Assembly (NCBI GenBank): GCA_905372155.1
Contig: CAJPNZ010000035.1
Span: 1 to 26,001, forward strand
DNA: 26,001 bases
Direction of reading: 5' to 3'
Source of the DNA: Propionibacteriaceae bacterium
GTDB taxonomy: Bacteria > Actinomycetota > Actinomycetes > Propionibacteriales > Propionibacteriaceae
The translations under genes were made by a program, and so were the position numbers. A model generated the notes under the pieces. That model worked only from the letters and a program-made list of their open reading frames with translations, was not told the DNA's origin and ran no database searches. Shown here one piece after another: positions 1 through 7,233 of this stretch (positions are counted from its first letter, which is position 1; each line of letters opens with the position of its first letter).

Positions 1-42
1 GTTCTGGGCTGCCGGGTGGGGGGCGACTCAGCCGTTCGCTTC

Positions 43-112
43 GCTCGCGCGCTGACTCAATCAGCTTCAGGGAGTCAGGGAGTGAGGTGCTCGCGGACTG
101 GCTCAATCAGCT
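43..112. repeat. Two direct copies of an intergenic repeat arm
   Basis: Two 24-base copies lie at 43-66 and 89-112. Each begins GCTCGCG and ends CTCAATCAGCT, with a few differences between them. A related 24-base sequence occurs at 25656-25679, with CAACC in place of CAATC, as the right arm of a palindromic repeat. I read these as decayed or half copies of the same intergenic repeat family. The stretch before the first gene (1-134) holds nothing else I can support. Confidence 0.6.
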
Positions 113-134
113 GCCGTAGGGGTTCTTGGGCGGC

Positions 135-857
135 TCAGCCAATGTCGGGGGAGAGGGTTTCGTCCGCTCGTGGCGACTTCTGTTCGGCGGCGCTGGTGGG
201 CAGGTGCCGGCCCGTCCGCAGGTCGTGGATCATTCCGAAGCGTTCGGTGGCGTGGGGGAGTGCGACCTCCCTCAGGTACCTCACAAGCTCCGTCTCGCCC
301 TCGCGTTCCAGGTGGGCCAGCAGACTGCTGACGTCGTCGGGATGACGGTTCTGGCTGGCCTTCGCCTTGCCCTGGATCTTCTCCACCGCAACCTCGGCCC
401 TGACGATCGCCCGCGCCATTTTGCGCAGCTTCTCCTCGCCTACGGCCTCCAGGACCTCGGGCGGTTCCATCCGGGACGTGAGTTCGCGGGCAGCTTCGAG
501 GGCGGCCCCGGGGTCGGCGGTGAAACGGACTCTTCCGGTGACGTGAATGGTGATGTAGTCCCAGGTGGGGACGTTCGGGAGGTCCTTGTTGGTGGCGTAC
601 CAGGCCGGGGGGACGTAGGCGTCGTCAACGTCGATGATCACCAGCGCCGGACCCGTGACGGGCTCGACGGCCTGCGGGTTGATGCGCATCAGGTGCGTCA
701 CGAGCACCTGGCCGGTCCCGCGCGTCTCCAGGTGGAACGGGACGAAGGTCGCCTGCGGCCCCGAATCGTGGACTGTCACGAGATTCCCGGCCCGCACCCG
801 GCCGAGCAGCTCGGCCAGGTGGTCGTCGGGAATCTCGAAGTGCTTTGCCACGTACAC
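135..857 (-). CDS. FMN-binding negative transcriptional regulator family protein (PaiB-like)
   Basis: A 240-residue cytoplasmic protein of the PaiB/FMN-binding split-barrel family. The start is a GTG giving MYVAKHFE, which matches the family's characteristic MYxPxHFE N-terminus. Mid-protein it has the expected AYVPPAWYATNK and VPTWDYITIHVTGRVRF blocks (about residues 80-112), which form the flavin-barrel strands. Length is a little over the usual 200-215 residues, and the extra sequence is a polar C-terminal tail. Family members are described as FMN-binding proteins, some implicated in repressing sporulation or protease genes in Bacillus. The role here cannot be read from the sequence. No good Shine-Dalgarno is visible, only a G-run close to the start. 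It lies just downstream of a broken ABC transporter gene on the same strand and may stand alone. Confidence 0.85.
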   Translation of the reverse strand: MYVAKHFEIPDDHLAELLGRVRAGNLVTVHDSGPQATFVPFHLETRGTGQVLVTHLMRINPQAVEPVTGPALVIIDVDDAYVPPAWYATNKDLPNVPTWDYITIHVTGRVRFTADPGAALEAARELTSRMEPPEVLEAVGEEKLRKMARAIVRAEVAVEKIQGKAKASQNRHPDDVSSLLAHLEREGETELVRYLREVALPHATERFGMIHDLRTGRHLPTSAAEQKSPRADETLSPDIG

Positions 858-866
858 ACCCCGAGC

Positions 867-1517
867 TTAGAACAACAGGATGGGGTCAGTGGGTGATGTC
901 ACAGCGCAGCAGTTTTGCCCTGCCGGCCTTGCGAGTCGAATCCTGGAGCCAGCAGCTCGGTGTAGATGCCTCGAGGCGGCCAGTTCAGCGGGCGAACCGA
1001 TCTCGTCGATGTGTCCCTCGTGCAGCGTGGCGATTCGGTCCACCGGTGAGATCGTGGACAGCCGGTGCTCGATGATCGGCGTCGTGCGACCCTCCAGCAA
1101 CTCGTCCAGACCGGCCCGGACGGCTCGCTCAGCCTTGGTGCCCAGTGCGCTGGTGGCCTCGTCGAACACGGGGATGGGTGCGTCCTTCAACAGGGCCCGG
1201 GCGACGGAGATACGCTGCTTCTGCCCGCCCGAGAGTTTGATTTCGCGTTTCCCGCGTCCGATGACCAGCACAGCGCTGATGGTCAGCAGTAGCGGGAAGA
1301 AAGAACCGGAGAACGTCTTGAAGAGGTCCGTGATGGATGTGATGGACCTGTTCAGACGGGAGATGAGGGTGCCGGTCAGTTCGCTGTCATAGCGGCGCTG
1401 GGGAAGGCGCAGCAGCTTGTCGTGGTAGCGCTGCGAGAGGATCCCCCGGAGCGGGCGGCCAGCGCGTGTATTTGCCGAATCAGATCGACCCGATCGCGGT
1501 TCACGAGAACCGGTCAT
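867..1517 (-). pseudogene. ABC exporter remnant (transmembrane fragment fused to half an ATPase domain)
   Basis: Residues about 24-86 of this open frame resemble the first part of an ABC exporter membrane domain, with the block KLLRLPQRRYDSELTG and an SRLNRSIT segment. At about residue 87 the sequence jumps to the ABC signature LSGGQKQR (about 95-102), Walker B ending in FDEATSAL (about 118-125) and the H-loop histidine (about 151). Walker A, the Q-loop and most membrane helices are absent, so roughly 300 residues normally found between these blocks are missing. The D-loop reads SALG rather than SALD. Such a protein could not bind ATP normally, so I call it a deletion pseudogene. The first 20 and last 35 residues look non-homologous. 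The homology covers about 978-1448. Confidence 0.8.
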
Positions 1518-1547
1518 GTCGGAACCACCCGCTGCGTGGCGCCCGGA

Positions 1548-3752
1548 TCAGGGGTGCGCGATCCCTGCGCGCAGTTCTGCGACCTCTCGTCGTAGCCTGA
1601 TCAGTTTCAGGCGGCGGTCCACCTGCCGAATGCCGCGACCCGTCCTGCTGTACTGCTGGTACAGCCAACGGACCACCACGAGAACCAGGTGCCAGCAGAT
1701 CGTGCACGCGACGATGAACGGCAGTTCGGACAGCCCCGGGAGCCTCACGAATACCAGGACGGTCAGCCCCAGGGCTATGAGGGTGACCTGCAGTTCGAAT
1801 ATCGTGCGCATCAGCCATGCGCCGAGCCTGGCCAGGCGGTTGTTCCCGGGCTTCATGGCCTCGGCCAGCACGTCCTTCCGCATCAGGGTGAAACTGTAGC
1901 CCCAGAAGAACCTGATCCACAGGACGGCCGGAACGTAGAACAACACAACCTCCCAGACCGTGGTCACGTTGTGCGCGAGATGCCATGTCAGGGGAATCGG
2001 GCTCAGGACAGCGAGAAAGGTGGCGATGATGAAGTGCTGTGTCAGCAGCTGTCGTCGTGTGTGACGCAGAAGCGCTTCCCGCGAGGCCCTGTTCCGGTCG
2101 GTCCTTCTTCTCTTCTCGTCCCGGCCTTTCTCGTTCTGTTGGTGTTCACGGTCTTTTCCCAGTTTCCTGAGGCGGGTCTCGGTTGCCTCGGCATTCTTCC
2201 GGGAAAGGGCCGCCTCCTGTTGGGTGGAGCGCGCCAGGCGCATCCGCTCGTTCTCCAGCGAACGGCTCCGGATCGCAATCATGAAACCACAGGTGAACAC
2301 CCCGCCGATGGGTAGGGGCAGCAGGAGCGGGGCGCGTTCCGTGAGCCAGGGAATCGCCAGGGTGATCGCCACCCCGGTCAGACCTGCCAGTATCAGGACG
2401 ACTCCCTCCCGCATCTGCTGGAGGGCGACCTGTTCGTTCGTCACGTGGTCGTCCCGGTCCGGGCTGCGGCTGCCCTGGATCGAGAACGCGATGTAGAGGG
2501 GGGTCAGGAGGGCAAGCAGCACTGGAAGCATGATCGCGAGCAGCTGGGCGAATCCATCGGTCGCGAGCTGTCTCCACGTACGGGTGATCTGTTCCAGCAG
2601 GGCGGCGGAGTTCGGCAGGCCACCGAAAACGGTGAACTGCTGGATCGAGGATGTGACGATGACCAGCACCGTTGTCAGAACAAGAATCCCGAGACTGGAC
2701 AGGAAGGTGAGCCCCCAGTGCCCTCGGGAGATGCTGCGAATCTGTGAATAGGTGTCGGCGTTGACCGTGAGGTCATCCTCTCCGGCGGGTTCCGGCCCTT
2801 CCCGAGAGGGTCCCGGGTCCGAGGCGGGAATCGAGTTCGCCGGTGGTTCACCGAGGGTGGGGGCCGGGCCGGTGACGGGCCCGGCAGCTCGTTCAGATGA
2901 CCCATCGGGCAGTGGGGTTGTGACCGGTTCGGATGTCCCGGATTTCGTTTCCTCGGGGTGAAGGGGTTCAGCGGCCTGCCGGACTGTTCTCGGTACCTCG
3001 TCCTCCTCTGACGGGGTCGACGTCTCGCCTGAACGGGTTCTTCCGATGTGCGTGTCGTGAGGAACGGACGTGGTCGACCCGGCGGGATCGCCCGGCCGGG
3101 TCCTCACGGGTTCCCCGGCTCCGGGGACCAGCGGTGGTTCGGCGGGATTTTCGATCGGTTCCGGGGCCTCCGCCGGGCTGGCCACCGAGATTGCCGGCCC
3201 ATCCTCCCGGGGAGGCCGCACGGCCTTGTCCGGGGAGTGGAGAAGGGACGATGAGACGTAGGCCGGGGTTGCATCGGTCAGCGTCCCGCGCCGCGGTTCT
3301 CCCTCGTCATCATCGTCAGCTCGATGCGCCGGTGGGCATGCCGGGATCGCCGTGCGCTCACCGGCGGAGGTCAAGGGTATCCGGTCATCGGGCCTCATCG
3401 GTCCGCACGGGGAGCCGGGTGATTCGGAACGTGACTCACCCGATCCGGTGTCGGGGCGTTTCGGGATGGTGGAGAGGGATCTCTGGGGTGCTGCAGTCCC
3501 GGTCAGCTCCGGCCACAGGGCCGGTGGCGGCGCGAAGGGAGACGGCACGGGTGGGAAGGCGCTTTTCCGGGACTCCGGCCAAGCGCTCTTGAGCGGCGCC
3601 CTGTCCCGGGGAGCGGGCAGCAGGGCCTCCCGTTCCCGCGACGATTCTCGTGGCGTGACGGGTTGTGCGGCGCCCCCGAGCACCTCCCGTTTGGGCGACG
3701 GAGCCGGGGCCGGCTCCTGGTTGTTCGTGTTCCCACTTCGTGTTCTGACCAT
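1548..3752 (-). CDS. Large membrane protein with long disordered N-terminus, function unknown
   Basis: I do not recognise this 734-residue protein. I chose the ATG at 3752 because a GGAG lies 5-6 bases before it; an upstream in-frame extension to 3908 has no such support. Residues 1 to about 340 are rich in Pro, Ser, Glu, Arg and Thr with no hydrophobic stretch, so probably disordered and cytoplasmic. Then come about eight hydrophobic segments: four at roughly 347-367, 403-425, 450-470 and 474-494, and four at roughly 573-593, 600-620, 648-670 and 676-698. A highly charged, probably coiled-coil segment rich in Arg, Glu, Lys and Gln separates the two sets (about 498-570). No enzyme motif is visible. 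It lies 160 bases downstream of the lipoate ligase gene on the same strand and may have its own promoter. The 4+4 helix pattern would fit a scaffold or mechanosensitive-type protein, but that is only a guess. Confidence 0.75.
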   Translation of the reverse strand: MVRTRSGNTNNQEPAPAPSPKREVLGGAAQPVTPRESSREREALLPAPRDRAPLKSAWPESRKSAFPPVPSPFAPPPALWPELTGTAAPQRSLSTIPKRPDTGSGESRSESPGSPCGPMRPDDRIPLTSAGERTAIPACPPAHRADDDDEGEPRRGTLTDATPAYVSSSLLHSPDKAVRPPREDGPAISVASPAEAPEPIENPAEPPLVPGAGEPVRTRPGDPAGSTTSVPHDTHIGRTRSGETSTPSEEDEVPRTVRQAAEPLHPEETKSGTSEPVTTPLPDGSSERAAGPVTGPAPTLGEPPANSIPASDPGPSREGPEPAGEDDLTVNADTYSQIRSISRGHWGLTFLSSLGILVLTTVLVIVTSSIQQFTVFGGLPNSAALLEQITRTWRQLATDGFAQLLAIMLPVLLALLTPLYIAFSIQGSRSPDRDDHVTNEQVALQQMREGVVLILAGLTGVAITLAIPWLTERAPLLLPLPIGGVFTCGFMIAIRSRSLENERMRLARSTQQEAALSRKNAEATETRLRKLGKDREHQQNEKGRDEKRRRTDRNRASREALLRHTRRQLLTQHFIIATFLAVLSPIPLTWHLAHNVTTVWEVVLFYVPAVLWIRFFWGYSFTLMRKDVLAEAMKPGNNRLARLGAWLMRTIFELQVTLIALGLTVLVFVRLPGLSELPFIVACTICWHLVLVVVRWLYQQYSRTGRGIRQVDRRLKLIRLRREVAELRAGIAHP

Positions 3753-3811
3753 GTCCGCTCCGGTCTCCTGAACTGACGGCACGATTGGACATCGTTCACA
3801 ACACTCTACGT

Positions 3812-3832
3812 TCTGGTCGCGTTGAGACCAGA
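3812..3832 (-). promoter_or_regulatory. Perfect inverted repeat upstream of the membrane protein gene
   Basis: TCTGGTC and GACCAGA form perfect 7-base arms around a 7-base spacer, 60 bases upstream of the chosen start at 3752. This could be a repressor operator or a small leader hairpin. No convincing -35/-10 pair was found beside it. Confidence 0.35.
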
Positions 3833-3912
3833 CCCACCTGCCACAAGGGGTGTCGCGGAGCGTGACTGGGTGTCCCCGGAGGTTCACGGGTCCTGCCGAG
3901 GTGCCCACCGGG

Positions 3913-4962
3913 TCAGGGAATGCGATGGGTCCACTCCGGGGTGGCGAACTTCTTCTCCACCAGTTCCGCGGCAGCCGCGAGTTCGCCGTCGGTGTAGTCG
4001 CGGCGACGGGTGGAGTAGCGCGACTCGAAGTGTTTCAGGAAGGAGCCGATGATCTGGTCGCGGGGTAGCCGGGTTTGTGAACGCAGCGGGTCGACGCGCT
4101 TGTTCGCCGATCTCGTTCCCTTGTCCGACAGTTTCTCCCGCCCGATCCGCAGCACCTGGAGCATCTTGTCGGCATCGATGTCGTAGGCCATCGTCACGTG
4201 GTGCAGCACCACGCCGCTGGTCAGGCGGCGTTGCGCCGCGCCCGCGATCTTGCCCTTGTCGGAGGCGATGTCGTTCAACGGCACGTAGCGGGCCCTCACC
4301 CCCAGTTCCGCAAGGGCCCCCATCACCCACTGGTCGAGGAACTCGTAGCTGCGTTCGAAACTCAGACCCTCCACCAGGGACCCCGGGACCAGCAGCGAAT
4401 AGGTGACGCAGTTGCCCGGCTCCATGAACATCGCGCCACCGCCCGTGATGCGCCGCACCACGTTGATGCCGTGGCGTTCGCGACCCTCCTCGTCGATCTC
4501 GTTGCGGTAGCTCTGGAAGGAACCGATCACCACCAGGGGCTGGTCCCAGTCCCAGATCCGAAGCGACGGCCCGATCTCGCCGCGGGCCATGCGCGCCGCC
4601 AGCACCTCGTCGAGGGCGACGTGCAGGCGCGGATCGAGGGTGACCGGACCGATGACGTCGAAGGTGTGGTCGTCCCAGTTCGTGGCATGTCCCAGCGCGC
4701 GCCGCACCGCGATGCCCACGGCCTCCGGGGAGAAACCGAGCAGCCGCGCGTCCTTCGGCAGGCAGGAGTTGATGGCTGCGGCCAGGTCGGCGACCGAGGA
4801 GGTGTGGGGCAGGCCGGTCAGCGCCCGGACGATGTCGTCGAGGGATTCGTCAGGTTCCAGGAAGAAATCCCCGGAGACCACCACCCGGGACAGTTTCCCG
4901 TCGACCACATCGAGATCGACCGCCACCAGTTTTCCGTCCGGCACCTTGTACTCGCCATGCAT
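3913..4962 (-). CDS. Lipoate-protein ligase family protein with N-terminal accessory domain
   Basis: A 349-residue cytoplasmic enzyme expected to activate lipoate with ATP and transfer it to the lipoyl lysine of 2-oxoacid dehydrogenase E2 or glycine cleavage H proteins. The catalytic domain spans about residues 100-349. It carries the lipoate-binding signature RRITGGGAMFMEPGN (170-184) and the DKGKIAGAAQRR block with the conserved lysine at 238. Residues 1 to about 90 (KVPDGKLVAVDLDV..., FLEPDES) resemble the small LplB/C-terminal accessory domain, here placed before the catalytic domain rather than after it as in E. coli LplA. The ATG at 4962 has no clear Shine-Dalgarno, so the transcript may be leaderless. 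The window also encodes a lipoyl domain (in a broken gene near 22500) and a 2-oxoacid dehydrogenase E1, which are plausible pathway partners though distant. Confidence 0.88.
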   Translation of the reverse strand: MHGEYKVPDGKLVAVDLDVVDGKLSRVVVSGDFFLEPDESLDDIVRALTGLPHTSSVADLAAAINSCLPKDARLLGFSPEAVGIAVRRALGHATNWDDHTFDVIGPVTLDPRLHVALDEVLAARMARGEIGPSLRIWDWDQPLVVIGSFQSYRNEIDEEGRERHGINVVRRITGGGAMFMEPGNCVTYSLLVPGSLVEGLSFERSYEFLDQWVMGALAELGVRARYVPLNDIASDKGKIAGAAQRRLTSGVVLHHVTMAYDIDADKMLQVLRIGREKLSDKGTRSANKRVDPLRSQTRLPRDQIIGSFLKHFESRYSTRRRDYTDGELAAAAELVEKKFATPEWTHRIP

Positions 4963-5027
4963 GTAGGGGAGCCTACGGGAGATCGGTGGATACGCGACGT
5001 CATCGCGCCCGCGGGCCAGCGAACAGC

Positions 5028-5094
5028 GTTTGTCGCAATCCTGCGACGAACGTGCCGTGCGACGCCCGGAACCGACAAGCTTGAGTCATCAAGC
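5028..5094. promoter_or_regulatory. Two small hairpins upstream of the DUF3060 lipoprotein genes
   Basis: The first inverted repeat is at 5028-5051, with GTCGCA and TGCGAC arms, a 4-base loop, and four further outer pairs of which one is G-T. The second is at 5079-5094, with GCTTGA and TCAAGC arms and a 4-base loop, ending 28 bases before the GTG start of the lipoprotein gene. They lie between divergently transcribed genes and could be operators or leader structures. No confident sigma-A promoter is visible. Confidence 0.35.
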
Positions 5095-5122
5095 GAGAAA
5101 CAAGTTCTTCCAAGGAGTAGCC

Positions 5123-5824
5123 GTGAAAACCATCCTCACCCGTACCGCCCTCGCCGCCCTCGCCGTCGCAAGCCTCGGGTTCGCCGCCTGCTCCGCGGGT
5201 GTGGAGGCCACACCGCAGGACGCCGCGGTCAACAACGGCGGTTCTCGGTCGGCTCCCGTCCAGACGAATTCCCCGGCCTCCCAGGAGTCGGAGGGCAGCG
5301 GCGACACAGCCGTTGACGCCAAGGTCGGTTCCGGCGGCGTGACCGCTCCCGGTGTCACGGTGGGTCCCGGTGGGGTCTCGGCTCCGGGCGTCACGGTGGG
5401 TCCCGGCGGCGTGACCGCTCCCGGTGTCACGGTGGGTCCCGGTGCTGCCTCCAACAGCTCCGACTCCGAGGACAGCAACGACGGTAACATCGAAAACGCT
5501 CGCTCCGTCGACTGCGACAAGGATTCCGTGGTCGATGACACCGGTGCGGTGGTTCGTTTCTCCGGACACTGCGATTCCATCACCGTCGATGCAGCAGGAG
5601 CCGTCGTCTACTACGAGTCCGTCGGCAGGCTGACCATCAAGCAGACGGGATCCGTCGCCCGGGGTGGCGACATCTCCCGTCTCGAGATCAGCGGTTCGAG
5701 CAGCAGCGTCACCGTCAACGGCGACCTCAAAGAGGCGTACCTCTCCGGCATCGGAAACGCCGTTTCCGTCAGCGGAACCGTCGGGAAGGTCAGCGATACC
5801 GGAACCGGGAACGCCATCAACTGA
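5123..5824 (+). CDS. Secreted DUF3060 lipoprotein (first paralogue)
   Basis: A 233-residue predicted lipoprotein. The GTG at 5123 is chosen over upstream in-frame starts because AAGGAG lies 5 bases before it and translation then begins with a classic signal peptide (MKTILTRTALAALAVASL) and a lipobox ending GFAAC. After the lipid-anchor Cys comes a low-complexity linker with three 12-residue repeats. Then comes a DUF3060-type C-terminal domain from about residue 130, with two cysteines (VDCDKD and SGHCDSITV) that could form a disulfide. It continues with short beta repeats of the SGxGNxVxV type, suggesting a small parallel beta-helix. The function of DUF3060 is not established. It is a tandem paralogue of the gene at 5948, sharing the lipobox, Cys pair and DTGxGNxI ending. 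It probably acts on the outer face of the membrane. Confidence 0.85.
   Translation: MKTILTRTALAALAVASLGFAACSAGVEATPQDAAVNNGGSRSAPVQTNSPASQESEGSGDTAVDAKVGSGGVTAPGVTVGPGGVSAPGVTVGPGGVTAPGVTVGPGAASNSSDSEDSNDGNIENARSVDCDKDSVVDDTGAVVRFSGHCDSITVDAAGAVVYYESVGRLTIKQTGSVARGGDISRLEISGSSSSVTVNGDLKEAYLSGIGNAVSVSGTVGKVSDTGTGNAIN
5336..5443 (+). repeat. Three tandem 36-bp coding repeats
   Basis: Units are at 5336-5371, 5372-5407 and 5408-5443, each encoding 12 residues of the form GV(T/S)APGVTVGPG. Units 1 and 3 are identical in DNA sequence, while unit 2 differs at several mostly silent positions. This is an in-frame tandem repeat in the lipoprotein's linker, a type that can change copy number by slippage or recombination. 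Confidence 0.9.
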
Positions 5825-5947
5825 CCTTCCGGACACCCTGCCCATCCGTGACCGGCCCCGGTTTTGGGCGGGTGGGTGTTCTCGCACTATCTTTCACCCG
5901 GCACAATGTGCTTGCTCTCTAAACCAGTCACCCCCCTTGGAGACATC

Positions 5948-6541
5948 ATGAAGACCAACCCAATTCGCATCGCCCTCGCCGCAGCCGCCGTCACGGCCCT
6001 GGGTCTGAGCGCCTGCTCCGCAGGTGCCGAGACCAAACCGGCCGGGAACACCCAGGCGGTTTCGACCACCCAGGCCGCCAACGCCAACACCCCGTCCGCC
6101 GGGAACGTGGCCACCGCCAGCAACGGGGGCGACGCGAATGTCACTGCGAGCGCCGGCGGCTCTGATGACAAGAGCAGCGCCGGGAACAAGAACGACGACG
6201 GCAAGAGCAAGGGCGACAGCGATGACAAGCCCTGTGTCGGGAACCCGAACGTCTCCGCCAGCAACGATGTGGTGACCCTCAGCGGGCACTGCGACACCAT
6301 CAATATCACCGGCAGCGGCAACATCGTCACCTTCGAGTCCGCTGACAAGGTGATCCTCTCCGGCGGAAACAACTCCGTGACCGGCCAGGAACTCGACGAC
6401 GTGGAGATCACCTCCAGCGGCAACAGCGTCACCGTCTCCGACGACCTCGACGAGGTCACGGTCAGCGGCAGCGGCAACACCGTCTCCTCCCAGGGCATCG
6501 AGAAGAAGAAGGACACGGGCAGCGGCAACACCATCTCGTGA
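5948..6541 (+). CDS. Secreted DUF3060 lipoprotein (second paralogue, coupled to a two-component system)
   Basis: A 197-residue predicted lipoprotein. The ATG at 5948 follows TTGGAGA and gives a signal peptide (MKTNPIRIALAAAAVTALGL) with lipobox LSAC. Residues about 25-95 are an Ala/Asn/Gly/Ser/Asp/Lys-rich linker. The C-terminal DUF3060 domain holds the Cys pair (DKPCVGN and SGHCDTINI) and repeated SGSGNxV motifs typical of a short beta-helix. Its TGA stop overlaps the GTG start of the response regulator by 4 bases (GTGA), so it is translationally coupled to the two-component genes. This suggests a shared role, either as an extracellular accessory sensor or as a regulated output. No confident promoter is visible in the 123-base gap after the first paralogue, which contains a GC-rich imperfect hairpin. 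Confidence 0.87.
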   Translation: MKTNPIRIALAAAAVTALGLSACSAGAETKPAGNTQAVSTTQAANANTPSAGNVATASNGGDANVTASAGGSDDKSSAGNKNDDGKSKGDSDDKPCVGNPNVSASNDVVTLSGHCDTINITGSGNIVTFESADKVILSGGNNSVTGQELDDVEITSSGNSVTVSDDLDEVTVSGSGNTVSSQGIEKKKDTGSGNTIS

Positions 6542-7233
6542 GCTCGGTCCTGGTCGTCGACGACGACCCCATGATCCGCGACCACCTCGCCCGCACCCTG
6601 GAACGGGCGGGGTTCGTCGCGTTCACCGCCGCCGACGGCGCGGCGGCCCTCGAGGTGGTCGGCAAACAGCACCCCGACCTGATCGTCCTGGACGTGTTGA
6701 TGCCGCGCGCCGACGGACGGGAGGTGCTGGCCAGGCTGCGCAGGGGAGGGGACTGGACCCCCGTGATCCTGCTGACCGGCGTCGGGCAGTCCGGAACCCG
6801 CGCCGACGCCCTTGAGAAGGGGGCAGACGATTACCTCAACAAACCCTTCGACCCCGCCGAGCTGGTGGCCCGAATCCGGGCGGTTCTGCGACGGGGCCAG
6901 CTGGGCCGGACCCTCACCCACGCATCGCGCATCCGGGGAGGCGGCCTGGAACTCGACCGGCTGGCCAAGACGGTCACCGCGCGGGGGCAGGCGGTGCAGC
7001 TGACCCCGAAGGCCCTCGCCCTGCTGGAATACCTCATGGTCCATCACGGCGAGACCTTCAGCCGCGACCACCTCCTGGAACAGGTCTGGGGGGTGGAGTT
7101 CGCGATCACCACCCGCGCCGTCGATCATCGCGTCGCCGAGCTCCGCAAGGTGCTGGGGGCGCGGGGACTCGAGGTCATAGACACCGTCCAGGGCGTCGGG
7201 TACCGCTTCCATCCCGAGGTGCGCGCCGCGTGA
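6538..7233 (+). CDS. OmpR/PhoB-family response regulator
   Basis: A 231-residue DNA-binding response regulator. The receiver domain (about 1-120) has the acidic pocket VVDDD (8-10), the phospho-acceptor Asp52 in IVLDVLMP, Thr80 in LLTG and Lys102 in NKPF. The C-terminal winged-helix (about 135-228) has the typical LTPKALALLEYLM, WG, RAVDHRVAELRKVL and GVGYRF blocks. The GTG start lies within the stop of the upstream lipoprotein gene, and its own stop overlaps the kinase start by 4 bases. It is the presumed partner of the kinase at 7230. Targets cannot be read from sequence, though autoregulation of this cluster is a natural expectation. Confidence 0.95.
   Translation: MSSVLVVDDDPMIRDHLARTLERAGFVAFTAADGAAALEVVGKQHPDLIVLDVLMPRADGREVLARLRRGGDWTPVILLTGVGQSGTRADALEKGADDYLNKPFDPAELVARIRAVLRRGQLGRTLTHASRIRGGGLELDRLAKTVTARGQAVQLTPKALALLEYLMVHHGETFSRDHLLEQVWGVEFAITTRAVDHRVAELRKVLGARGLEVIDTVQGVGYRFHPEVRAA

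Noticed and set aside
3753..3908. N-terminal extension of the large membrane protein
   Set aside because: It has no ribosome site, contains the inverted repeat at 3812-3832, and the ATG at 3752 has GGAG at correct spacing.
4198..5316. Plus-strand open frame opposite the lipoate ligase
   Set aside because: It is antisense to a clear enzyme and runs into the lipoprotein gene in a different frame, without start signals or family resemblance.
5336..5443. Possible CRISPR-like repeat (36-bp period)
   Set aside because: The units are contiguous with no spacers, stay in frame, and encode a peptide repeat.
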